Shown in pieces: positions 49,838 through 60,601 of a DNA stretch of 64,000 nt (its first letter is position 1; every line of letters starts with the position of its first letter). The notes under the pieces are model-generated. The model worked only from the letters and a program-made list of their open reading frames with translations, did not search any database and was not told the DNA's origin. This DNA is from Kwoniella bestiolae CBS 10118 (lineage: Eukaryota; Basidiomycota; Tremellomycetes; Tremellales; Cryptococcaceae), in NCBI RefSeq assembly GCF_000512585.2, contig NC_089244.1, forward strand, positions 2,133,186 to 2,197,185, read 5' to 3'. The position numbers were made by a program, and so were the translations under genes.

Positions 49838-51175
49838 ATGTCAGTTCATCCATTTGTTCAACTCAAGCTAGAGATAGCTCAGTCATACCCCGACTTCGAG
49901 TCGAAGGCTACTCATGCTTGGGCAACTATTCTCGAGGAGATGGCTCGGGTGACTAAAGCCATCGCCGATCAGGGTCCAGATTATCTTCCAATCGTCGAGT
50001 ATTCCGAGCTCAATTCACTTTCACCCGATCGTCTTGCGGAGTTGAGGCGCAAAGGTTCCTTTGTAGTCCGGAACGTGGTATCTCGGGACGAAGCCGTGAG
50101 CTGGAAATCGGGTCTTGATCAATTCGTCTCCAGCAACCCCAACGTCGAAGGCACTCCCGAAAACAACCCTCAATACTTCCAAATCTTCCATACCAAACCA
50201 CAGATCCTCGCTCGATCACATGCAAATGTCCTTAACACTCAAACATGGTGCAACAACCTATACACCCACTCATCGGACAAGGAACCTGTCGACCTCAACA
50301 CCCCTTTGACTTACATCGATCGATTCCGTATCCGTCAACCGGGCTTCTCGTGGGGCGCTCATCCCCCTCATATCGATGGGGGGTCCATCGAGAGATGGCA
50401 AGATCCAAAGTTTAGATCCTGCTTCGATAGTATACTCAAGGGCGACTGGCAACAGCACAACCCTTACTCCCTCAAAGGTCGAATCGGCGCCCGTATCTCC
50501 ACCAAAGGTCTTCCCAATCAAGCCAGTATCTTCCGAACATTCCAGGGATGGTTGGCTCTGAGCGACACTGCGCCAAGGGAGGGCACTTTGAAAGTCTTCC
50601 CCGACATATTGCTTTCGACCTCGTACATCATGTTACGTCCTTTCTTCGCTCCCACCAAGGACTCCTCCGACCCAGCTTATTTGGCGGCCGAGAACTGGAG
50701 GTTTGGTGAGTGAACATCTGTGTTGAACGCACAAAACTGCTGCTAACCATTGCGACCCAAAGATCTAAACAGTCCTACCTTCCACGGTGTCAGCCAAGCT
50801 GCCAATGCGGGGGTGTCTGGTGCTGCTCGACCTTTCGAATTCTCCGATTCAACTCACCCACACATGAACCTTGAACAAACGATGATATCCGTACCTACTG
50901 TTCACCCTGGTGACATGGTCTTTTGGCAATGTGACGTTGTCCACGCGGTCGAGAAGGAACACATCGGCAGAGAAGATTCGTCGGTGATGTATATCCCCGC
51001 TGTTCCCGATTGCCCACAGAACGCCGATTACGTCAAGGACCAGCTCCAACTGTTCCTCAAAGGCTGTCCACCGCCTGACTTCCCTCAAGGCAGGACGGAG
51101 AACGATTATGCACTTCACGGGACTGTGCAGGATATAACTAACCCGGTAGGTAGGAAAGCTCTGGGCGTGTTTTGA
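49838..51175 (+). CDS. DUF1479 protein, YbiU-like (2OG-Fe(II) oxygenase-related)
   Basis: Two exons (49838-50705, 50763-51175) give 426 residues. The family core is clear: LRRKGSFVVRNVVSRDEAVSWK, TYIDRFRIRQPGFSWGAHPPHIDGG, FRTFQGWLALSDTAPREGTLKVFP and VHPGDMVFWQCDVVHAVE. The HxD of PHIDGG and the His of VVHAVE form a probable Fe(II) triad, consistent with a cupin-type dioxygenase fold. The biochemical role of the family is not established to my knowledge. The start at 49838 follows a CACC context, whereas the in-frame upstream 49742 extension looks like leader sequence. A class II aldolase lies tail to tail with it. Confidence 0.88.
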
Positions 51176-51600
51176 AGGGGGGTCATATGGAACGATTAAT
51201 GTATCTACTGGCTCCGGGCAGACTTATTCTTTCGTTTGTAACATGACTAGTTTGAACATATGCACAGGGCATCTCCGTTTCTTCGTACTGCCATTTCTGA
51301 CTATTTTAAACATGCACAATGTTACATCGCTTCTCAGTACTACCGTTCCTCTTGTTTGACCACTGGGACTGCGCTTCAATCGAGCTTGGTCGGTCTGACA
51401 GCACATTGCAATGCTGACGAGGATGCGACGTACGCTTGTTCTGATTCTAGCTCAGCTATCTCAGAGTTTTTGAACCAGCACAAGACAACGATCAGATGAG
51501 GCTATTCGGTTCTGACGTCTTGCACAAGCCTGTGTTAGCATCCATCACGTTTTCAGATGCGACAAGGCTAGTTACATAGAGATACATGCACAAAAAACAT
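51176..51600. other. Convergent intergenic interval
   Basis: No gene or repeat recognised between DUF1479 and the class II aldolase. Confidence 0.5.
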
Positions 51601-52693
51601 CTATTGTAAAAACTCCCCGTTGGTCTCCTTCTTCAACAACTCAAACTCCGGAGTGAACTGGCAGCCACCAGTTAGCGATTATTCTTTCGACTTGACAAGG
51701 GCTCAAGCTCACATTGTTGTACATGGTCTCCCAGTAGCCGTTGTTCTCCGCTGTATAAGCCGCATCCTCTGGCGAAATGATCCTCTTCTTGAGACCATTC
51801 GCTTCCGCAGCTTCTGCTAAGAGCTGCTGTTGACAGGTCTTCTCCAACAACGCGAATAGATAGACGCATTCATCGACGGTCCGTCCAACTAGGACCGCAT
51901 CAGCCACAGGACCATTGAGCGCAGACTCCAACTCACGTGTCAGTAATCCGTGATTCTGCATGATCACACACATGTTCTTGGGACCTAGAGCATCCGCTAT
52001 ATTTTTGCCCTCCTGGTCACTAAGGACTATCCCTCCATAGTTCTCGTACACAGACAGATTGTCGTGGAATAGACATGCGTCTTGTTGCATGATATCGATT
52101 GGACGACCGAAGGCGGACCAGGTTTTCGCGTGTATACTATGACAATGTGCTGCTGCAACCACATCAGGTCGGAGTTTGTGCAAAGTGTGGTGGATCACGT
52201 AACCAGCTTCATTGATAGGTAATTGAGCGCCATGTTCGGTGACAAAGCCGTCTGGGCTGACCAAGACAAGATCGGAAGCCTAAGATAGGTCTTGAGCATG
52301 GTTCTAACACAATGTTGGCCCAAGTGAGCTCACCTTGATCATTGAGAAATGCATCCCGAACGGGTTCATCCAGTAGTGATCCTTCAACACCGGATCCCTC
52401 ACTGTGATATGACCCGCTGTACCCTCACCGAATCCAAGCTTACCCCAGTATCTGAAAGCACCGGCCATATGCTCTTTGATCCATTTTCTTTCTTCGTACG
52501 GATCGTCGAATTTGGGTACGCCACCCATCCGAATCGTACCCTCTCGGTTCCCTCTCCACACCCTTTCAAAGGGATTCTTGGCTAGATCGGTCTTGTGCGC
52601 ATTCTCCTTGGGCTTCTCTGAATCACCACGGAGCGAGAGTGTTGCAGTGGGAGGTTTGATCTGAGTGACAGTGGTCGTTGCTACTGGTGACAT
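51601..52693 (-). CDS. Class II aldolase/adducin-domain protein
   Basis: Three exons (52693-52334, 52279-51713, 51657-51601) give 327 residues. The aldolase II domain begins at WIKEHMAGAFRYWGKLGFGEGTAGHITVRDP. Zinc ligands are the two His of AAHCHSIHAK and the later His of MQNHGLLTRE; a probable catalytic acid lies in INEAGYVIHH. A basic Pro/Lys-rich N-terminus of about 70 residues precedes it. Members cleave sugar phosphates such as fuculose-1-P or ribulose-5-P, or act as epimerases. Fungal members of this size are widely seen next to sugar transporters, as here. It is divergent from the porter at 53279. Confidence 0.88.
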
Positions 52694-53278
52694 GATGCTT
52701 GCGATGACTTAGGGGTTGAGATCTGAGTTCGATAAGCTTTCACTCGCTGACTTGATATTATTTACGTCTTCACGTCTCCATCAGTCGTCCATATCGGGGA
52801 CCAACACTGCCGATATCTTTCGATGCCGGAATCCGCTGTCTTTTCCGGTGATCTGATCAAGTCACCTTTCAAGTTGCCTTGCAGCTCTCTATGAGTGTCA
52901 ATAAAGCTCGGCTTTGTCGGCTGGTAATAAGCGGATACTTGAGTCATGTGCCGTACATGTCAAGCAAATGTCGCATCGGTCTGATGCCGTCCAATGGCAC
53001 TGTCGGTAAATCACACGTAAGGCTGAGAGGAACACAAATGCATCGAGTTTGGTTCATCCGTCACAAAAACCACCCAGGTCAGACGCCTTCGGCGTCTTCC
53101 GGTGACCACGAAGCGTCGTACTACATAGCAAAAGGGAACGTCACACGGAGCCCCTTTTACCAAGACTATATGACCCCGGGGCTGACTTGGCCAGCAACCA
53201 GATTTGACTAGATAACCTATATAAAACGATCAAATCGATCTTTGTCCGTCCCACCCAATCACCAGATAATCTTTCAAC
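52694..53278. promoter_or_regulatory. Divergent promoter class II aldolase / porter
   Basis: A 585-bp shared promoter. A TATA-like CCTATATAAAAC lies at about 53216, 60 bp before the porter start. No gene seen. Confidence 0.45.
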
Positions 53279-55131
53279 ATGTCCAACGCAGTCGAGGAGA
53301 AAGAGCAACAGCAACAGCAGATCGAGTATGCTGCCGATAGTCTCGACTACGACACAGTGGTGTCCACTCTTGCCGCTCAGGATCGAGTACCTTGGTATAA
53401 GAAACCGAATCTTCGAAGGCTATATTTGTTGTTTATCGGCAGTGTGCTCTGTGTAGAGACCACGTCCGGTTATGACGCGTCAGTCACTAATGGTCTTCAA
53501 TCAGTCCCCTTGTGGAATTCATGTGAGCATTTTCGACGATCTCAAAAACGATCGTAATAACTGATCACATAAGTGCAGACTTCCACAATCCCACAGGAAC
53601 CATATTGGGACTTATCGGGTCGATGTACGCCTTAGGTGTGAGTAGAATCTCATTTTCATCTGATAATCACTATCTGACACGTGTCTCAGGCTATCATCTC
53701 AGTACCTTTCGTCCCCTATATTGCCGACCGATTTGGTCGTAAATTCACCACCCAATTGGGCTGTTTGATCATCTGCGTGGGAGCCTCCATACGTGGGTAC
53801 TCCACACCTTGTAATCAGAAGCTAGCTGAACTGCGTTCCAGAGACCGCGTCCCAAAATCGAGGAATGTTCATGGCTTCCAGAGCCATCATTGGTGTTGGG
53901 ATTACGCCTGCTATCGTTGGTGCATCAAATTTGATCAGTGAACTTGCCCATCCCAAAGAGCGAGCGCGGTTGGGATCATTGTTCAATGCGTTCTTCTTCA
54001 CTGGTAAGCTGTATCGGTCATCGGCAGACGACACTTAGCTCACCGGTCATTACTGCAGGTTCTTCTCTCGCCGCTATCATCACGATTGCAACCTTCCGCA
54101 TGAAGTCTCACTGGGCTTGGCGGATTCCCAGTGTATTCCAGATTCTTCCCGCCTTGGTCACCTTGACTTTCATTCAACTCATCCGTGAGTACAATCGACA
54201 ATCTTTCGCTAGTAATCTCACTAACACATATGGTCCAGCTGAGTCACCTCGATGGTTGATCTCGAAGAACCGGGACGGCGATGCACTTGCCATCCTTATC
54301 AAATATCACGCAGAAGGCGACGAGAACTCAGAGTTTGCTCGAGCGGAATTCTCGCAAATCAAACAGACCATTGCTTTGGAGAAAGAGCTTGCCAAGCAGA
54401 GCTGGGGTGCTCTTATTGCTACCCGAGGCAATCGACGCCGTGCTATGATCGCTGCGTTCCTCGGTCTCGCTACGCAGTGGTCTGGAAATGGTCTGATCAG
54501 TTACTACCTCTCTCCCATCTTGGTCAATGTGGGTATCACCGACTCTCTCACCAAACAGGCCATCAATCTGTCGATCACACTATGGGGCGCCATGACAGCT
54601 TTCACCATCGCTTTCTTCTCCACCAAATTCCCTCGACGAAAAGTGTATCTCACCTGCACCCTATCGATCCTGACCGTCTTCGTCATCTGGACAGCTGCTT
54701 CAGCTCGTTATCAAGCAACCAAAAGTAAATCGTGGTCTGGTCTAGTCATAGCTCTCATCTTCATCTATCAACCATGTTACAACATGGCTTTCAACGCTTT
54801 GTCATACGCCTACCTACCCGAGCTGTTCCCATATCAGATCCGAACCCGAGGTGCTTCCGTTTTCCAATGGTTCTCTCGAGCCGCCCTGTTCCTCAACACA
54901 TTCGTAAACCCCATCGGTATGAAGAATGCCGGGTGGAAGTATCTTTGCTCGTACTGCGTATTCATTGCTTTTGAAATCGCGTTCATCTTCTTCCTTTTCC
55001 CGGAGACGTACGGTAAGACCATTGAAGAGTTAGCGTTCTTATACGAAGATGATACCCATCATGAACAAGCCAGAAGGGTTCGAAACCATAAGGACGATGC
55101 GGATCACATCGCCGAGGAAGAAACTGCATGA
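53279..55131 (+). CDS. MFS sugar porter (lactose-permease-like branch)
   Basis: Several exons; the last coding stretch is long (about 54238-55131). The N-terminus is Gln-rich (KEQQQQQIEY), then KPNLRRLYLLFIGSVLCVETTSGYDASVTNGLQ, the TM1 pattern of fungal lactose/cellodextrin-type porters. Other signatures are YIADRFGRKFTTQLG, GVGITPAIVGASNLISELAHP, AESPRWLISKNRDGDALAIL, YLPELFPYQIRTRGAS and FPETYGKTIEELAFLYED. The C-terminal tail is charged. This is the last metabolic gene before the subtelomeric repeats. Regulation with the divergent aldolase is inferred from the shared promoter. Confidence 0.9.
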
Positions 55132-55313
55132 GATAGCGTTGACTTTGGTGAAGTCTGATGTGTTGGCTCCTAGGTAGATATCTTCAATCGACGTATAGTG
55201 TAGTTATGCCTCATGTATTTTCACCAATAAGTGTCACCACAATGCTTGCAAGACCCCGACAACAAGTATGCAGAGAGCCTTGCATTTGGGTATCTGGGTT
55301 AGGGGGTTACACG

Positions 55314-55382
55314 CCCGTTATCGGGAGGGTGGGGGGGGGGGGGCACCTCGGACCGGACCTGGGGGGGGGACCGTCGGGGTGA
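55314..55382. repeat. G-rich tract
   Basis: A run of 13 or so G near 55330 and another of 9 near 55362, with shorter G runs between. Potential G-quadruplex; it marks the boundary between metabolic genes and subtelomeric repeats. Confidence 0.75.
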
Positions 55383-55597
55383 AATTTTCATGCATGCATC
55401 TGAGAGGCCTATCTGGCAGAGCCGAGGGCGCCGATCCCGAATCTGAAGTCGAAATGGAGCTGGGTGGGATGTGGGATGGATGAAAAAAGATTTTCACCTT
55501 GACCGGTTGGACGGACCCCTTAACCCGGGATCAAATCTGGGTGGATGAAAATCCGTCAGATTACCGACCATGCAAGCATGTATGTGATAGGAGTTAT

Positions 55598-57000
55598 GTC
55601 ATCTGGTAGAGAAGGACTCGGTCAGCGCCAGGATAAAATAGTTCCATATGCATGGGAGTGATGTGTGATGAATGAGAATTTATTTTCACTCACCCGGTGG
55701 TCCGACCCCTTAACTTGACCCCTTAGGGGTCAATGACCAAGTCTGCTCCCGTTGACCTCCATCGACGCATTCAAGCAACCAAATGGATATCACCTGGTAG
55801 AGAGAGACTCGGTCAGCCAGGATAAAATAGTCTGCCATGCATGGGAGTGATGTGTGATGAGTGAGAATTTATTTCCACTCACTCGGTGGTCTGACCCCTT
55901 AGCCCGGGATCAAATCTGACCCCTTAGACCGGCAGCCTGAAAATCCTCCAGAGTGTCGACCAGGTATGTATGAGTGGGACAGAATGTATGCTACCTGGTA
56001 GGGAGCGACTCGGTCAGTCAGAATAAAATAGTCTCACATGCATGGGAGTGATGTGTGATGAGTGAGAATTTATTTTCACTCACCCGGTGGTCCGACCCTT
56101 AACTTGACCCCTTAGGGGTCGATGACCAAGTCTGCTCCCGTTGACCTCCATCGACGCATTCAAGCAACCAAATGGATATCACCTGGTAGAGAGAGACTCG
56201 GTCAGGCAGGATAAAATAGTCTGCCATGCATGGGAGTGATGTGTGATGAGTGAGAATTTATTTCCACTCACTCGGTGGTCTGACCCCTTAGCCCGGGATC
56301 AAATCTGACCCCTTAGACCGGCAGCCTGAAAATCCTCCAGAGTGTCGACCAGGTATGTATGAGTGGGACAGAATGTATGCTACCTGGTAGGGAGAGACTC
56401 GGTCAGTCAGAATAAAATAGTCTCACATGCATGGGAGTGATGTGTGATGAGTGAGAATTTATTTTCACTCACCCGGTGGTCCGACCCCTTAACTTGACCC
56501 CTTAGGGGTCGATGACCAAGTCTGCTCCCGTTGACCTCCATCGACGCATTCAAGCAACCAAATGGATATCACCTGGTAGAGAGAGACTCGGTCAGGCAGG
56601 ATAAAATAGTCTGCCATGCATGGGAGTGATGTGTGATGAGTGAGAATTTATTTCCACTCACTCGGTGGTCTGACCCCTTAGCCCGGGATCAAATCTGACC
56701 CCTTAGACCGGCAGCCTGAAAATCCTCCAGAGTGTCGACCAGGTATGTATGAGTGGGACAGAATGTATGCTACCTGGTAGGGAGAGACTCGGTCAGTCAG
56801 AATAAAATAGTCTCACATGCATGGGAGTGATGTGTGATGAGTGAGAATTTATTTTCACTCACTCGGACCTCTGACCCCTTAGCCTGACCCCTTAGCCGGT
56901 GGTGACCCAGTAGCCTCCCGATGACCTCCACGCATGCATTCAAGCAACCAAACCTATATCATCTGGTAGAGGGAAAGCTACTCTGTCAGCATAAAATCCT
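55598..57000. repeat. Subtelomeric 390-bp higher-order tandem array
   Basis: Half-units of about 190-200 bp begin with ACCTGGTAGNGAG at 55792, 55993, 56181, 56382, 56571 and 56772, with diverged copies at about 55598 and 56960. Alternate half-units are nearly identical, so the true period is 389-390 bp. Each half carries CATGCATGGGAGTGATGTG, a GAGAATTTATTT(T/C)CACTCAC stretch and several GACCCCTTA words. The GACCCCTTAGGGGTC palindrome is seen at 55717, 56106 and 56496. No coding capacity. Confidence 0.95.
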
Positions 57001-57160
57001 TGTACATGCGTAGGACTTGAGATGTATGCATGGAAATTAATTTTCACCCACTCGGTACACTGGTGGGGTGGGTGACGGGATCAAATTTCAGCATGGGCTG
57101 TACCGGTCAGCACCCGATCATCTCACAGTCAGCGTTCACCGTACAGTCTGTAACACAGTG

Positions 57161-57310
57161 TCGCAGGGGATCGCAGAGCTTGCACATCTGGGAGGTCACC
57201 TGCGACAGGATGCGACAGTCTATGGTGAGAGCTGCGACAGTGTGCGCTGGAGGGGGAGGGATGGGCGACAGTGTGCGCCAGGTGGTGGAGAGGGATGCGA
57301 CAGAATGCGA
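57161..57310. repeat. Phased TCGCA cluster 1
   Basis: Paired TGCGA (TCGCA on the other strand) half-sites 10 bp apart, e.g. 57201-57215, 57233-57247 and 57296-57310, plus one pair in the opposite orientation at 57161-57175. The cluster abuts the 3' end of the zinc-finger gene. Confidence 0.85.
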
Positions 57311-57322
57311 CACTCACCTTAC

Positions 57323-59891
57323 TCAGTCCCCTTCCAGCTCCAAATCTGGGACGTCTATCAACCCAGCGGTGACCAGCTCTGCTATCCACCTCAGAATCCC
57401 CTCCCGAGCCAGCCTGTGGTTACAACCAGGAGCCGCACACCTGATCCTGAATGGTGAAGGGTTGTTCCGCTGGTAGTGGTGACGATGTCCATCGGGTTCC
57501 TTCTTGCAGGGAAGCATACCATTGGCCATGGAGTTCCGAGCCAGATCATAGACCCTGCTGATCTGTTGATCAGAGTGATACTTGGCTGAGAGAGCAGGGA
57601 AGCAGGTAGGATCCACCTCTGGAGTTCCGGTCCACCAGGCTGTTTGGGACATAGACTTGCTGGGTTTGCGGAAGCCTGCATTCCATCCCAGACCATTGAG
57701 GATGTCGGTGAGAGCTTGAATCTGAGCTTTGCTTGGCTTGTCACCATCCCGACCGCTGAAGATCCGGTTGGTCTCGGCCTGATCATACACCCAGTGGGCA
57801 TTCTGCAGGAAGGCCTCCCTGCTGACCAGCTTGGCATCCAGCGGGTGACGGAAGTGGGGTCCATCACCCCGGCCCAGCCAGTAGGAAGGATCAAAGAATC
57901 GGGTGGCACCCACTATCCTTGTAGCCTCCTTCAGGCTGGGTGCTCTGACGGTGACCTCTATCCTGAACCCACCCAATCCCTTGTCATCCTTGCTTGTCAG
58001 ACTGTGGATCATCCTCAAAGCCGAGTTGACCTGGTACCGTATGCCCCGGAGTGTCTTGGGGATACCCCCTTGGAGATGACTGTTGAATGACTTGATCACA
58101 TGGACGATCCTCGGGTAGATCTTCACAGAGAACTGACGACGGTTGTCATCCATGGCTTGCAGGTTGACGGTCCCAAAGTCAAGCGAGCCTGGCACCATCA
58201 TGGGATAATGACGGACGCCATGGTGGACACCGGTGGCCGAGTGGAACAACCAGATGTAGTCAGACCCAAAGCTGGTACCTATGTCCCACTCGTTGTGCTC
58301 TGCCCACTTGTGATCCACTTGGGCAGGCTCGGTGGTGAGGAACCTATTCAGGATGGGCATCTTCTGACCGTAGGCTTTGAGTCGGATGGCATCACAACCA
58401 GCCGAGATGAGACAGTGGACAAAGACGGAGGTGGGGACATGGACATTGCCGAGGGTAGCTTGGTGAACCATCCGACCGGGCTGGGCCACTTGATACCTGT
58501 TGAGTTCTTCAAAGAACCCATCCTTGTACTGAGTTCCCACCCAGAGCTGATGGGTAGCTTCGGCCAGGAGGAGGTATCGGTCAAAGGCAGGACCTCGGTG
58601 GTAGGTGGTGTGGAGCTTCCTGGTGGGAGCCCTGCTGATGAGTTGGACATCGGCCAGGGAACTCTCAAACCTGCAAAGGTACTCCTCGGGTGACAGTACC
58701 AGCTCCCATCTATCCACATCCATAGGCTTCCTCCTCAGCTGAGCCATCCTGCCCTCCACCACATCGGGAAGCATCTGAAATCCTTCCATGAACGGGAGAT
58801 CTCTGATATCAAACTGTGGTTCGGGTGGTGGTGCAGGAGGTGGTGACCACCCACCAGATGGGACGGTGTCGGAAGTGATGGACCGGAGGGGAGGAGACTG
58901 TGAGAGAGGTGGTGATTGCCGAGGGGAGAAAGCTGAGGTTGGGACGGAGGAGGTGATGGTCGAGGGGAGACAGAGTAAGGGCTGGAGTGAAGGGGTTTGG
59001 AGTCCATCAGGAGCAGGTGGTGGTGGTGACGGAAGGAAAGGTGCGGGAGACTGAATGGGAGACTGGATGATAGGGGTGGACGACATTGAGGAAGGGGATA
59101 ATACCATTCTTGGCCCCACCGTCTCGTCCTCATCATCTTCAGAGTCCGATCTATTGTTTGACCAGGAAGAACCATTGTCAGATAGTGCTATCATTTCTAT
59201 CTCTTCCGAGCCTCCTCCTCCCCCTCCAGCTGATCCACCTCCATATCATCATCTGTAAAAGGTTCATAGACATAAGACACCGGAGCTATCAGCCTTGAGG
59301 AGGAACGGATGGGAGAGGGGGAGTTGAGCTGTAACCCAGTGACGGGCAAGCTGCTGGGCAAGCTGCTGGGTGATAAGGATTGAGCCGCATCTCTTGATGG
59401 AGTCGCTGGTGTTGAAGGAGTTCGAAGAGGTGGTGTGGTCAATGGAGAGCTGAGGGGTGAGGTCAAGGGGAGTACAATGGTGAAGGTCGGATAAGAGAGG
59501 AGGATGCTGGAGGAGGTGTCAAGGGAGAACTTGACAGTGGTCTGGCACGGGATGAGGATGGACCAGGTGAGCTCAAGGGAGAACTGATAGATGAGTGACG
59601 GAGGAGAGATGCTATTGAGGGAGCCGGTGTTAGAGATGAGCTGGGTGACCGCTTGGGACGATGGATGGGTGAATAATCGGGACAGTGGAACCGAGTCTTG
59701 TGCTTGCAAAGTCCTGCTTGATTGAGCACCACTCGACCACAGGTGCAGATGATTACCTCAGTGTTGGAGATCTCACCTGCGGTGAACTTGTGACCCTTGT
59801 GCTTCTTCTTGATATGATCCAACAAGTCCGCATAGTCTTTCTCACATAGGTTGCACTTTCCTGAGCGGTCGGCGTGGTTTTCACTGGGCAT
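57323..59891 (-). pseudogene. Zinc-finger Ser/Pro-rich protein of unknown family, frames broken
   Basis: Three overlapping minus-strand blocks in three frames. Block A (59891-59463) has zinc-finger motifs: CNLCEKDYADLLDHIKKKH and CTCGRVVLNQAGLCKHKTRF, the latter like zinc fingers of retroelement proteins, then a Ser/Pro linker. Block B (to 59197) continues the linker (TPPLRTPSTPATPSRDAAQ, FTDDDMEVDQLEGEEE). Block C (59194-57323) has the large ordered domain, about 500 residues, e.g. LWVGTQYKDGFFEELNRY and GGFRIEVTVRAPSLKEAT, ending in a Cys/His region (RIRCAAPGCNHRLA). I found no good GT-AG introns joining A to B or B to C. The breaks in low-complexity DNA could be real frameshifts, assembly errors or unusual introns. 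The function is unknown. Confidence 0.55.
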
Positions 59892-60601
59892 GGTGGTGGA
59901 AGAGCAATGGTATCACAATATGAGAATACGATATGACCGTTCAGTAGGTACTCTCAGGAAAGTTTAACATCCTCAATGACGGCATCAAGATCACCTTCCA
60001 TGTCTTGTGTGTCTCTCGTTGATGTACTGCACTTGTGTACAACCAATTGATTTTTACTCCCTGGCCCATGCATACTATCTTCTTATACTCGACCTCAGCT
60101 ATCATATGAGCTATCAACTGAAGCTCTGTCACCTCTGTGAGTCTACCAATCAGCCATCCCTTCCGACTCTCCTCCCCACCATAGTCCAGTCACCTCTGAT
60201 GCCCTATATAAATTCCAGCTGGTTTTTACTCCTTGGCCCATGCATACCAGTGGATCATACTTCATCCCAGCTATCATATGAGCTAACAACTGATCCTCCA
60301 TCACCTCTGGTTCCTCCCCTTCCGATGTCCCTGTCCACTGATGAGGTTCCCAACAAATCCCTTCCACCGACCTATATCTTTCACCTCGTCATCACAACTC
60401 CCCTGCGACAGATTGCGACCCATCCCTCTGCGACAGGATGCGACTGCATGTATGCTAGCTGCGACAGGTTGCGACAAAGCCTGGTGGGACTTGCGATAGG
60501 TTGCGCCAGAAGATGGATGGGTTGCGATCCATTGCGACTTGCTATGGTGAGCACTCTAGATTCCTGCGATCATCTGCGCCATATCTCTATGCATACCTAT
60601 C
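59892..60601. other. Intergenic interval with direct duplication and a TATA word
   Basis: Imperfect direct repeat: about 60051-60137 and 60222-60308 share TTTTTACTCC-TGGCCCATGCATAC and CAGCTATCATATGAGCTA. CTATATAAA at 60204. It also holds TCGCA cluster 2. No gene seen. Confidence 0.75.
60414..60537. repeat. Phased TCGCA cluster 2
   Basis: Five TGCGA-N5-TGCG(A/C) pairs at 60414, 60429, 60460, 60492 and 60523, all with a 10-bp period and one orientation. They lie just beyond the stop of the Fpg-like gene. Confidence 0.88.

Noticed and set aside
55598..57000. CRISPR-like repeated structure
   Set aside because: Repeats are ~195/390 bp with no short constant repeat and variable spacer pattern; this is a eukaryotic subtelomeric satellite.
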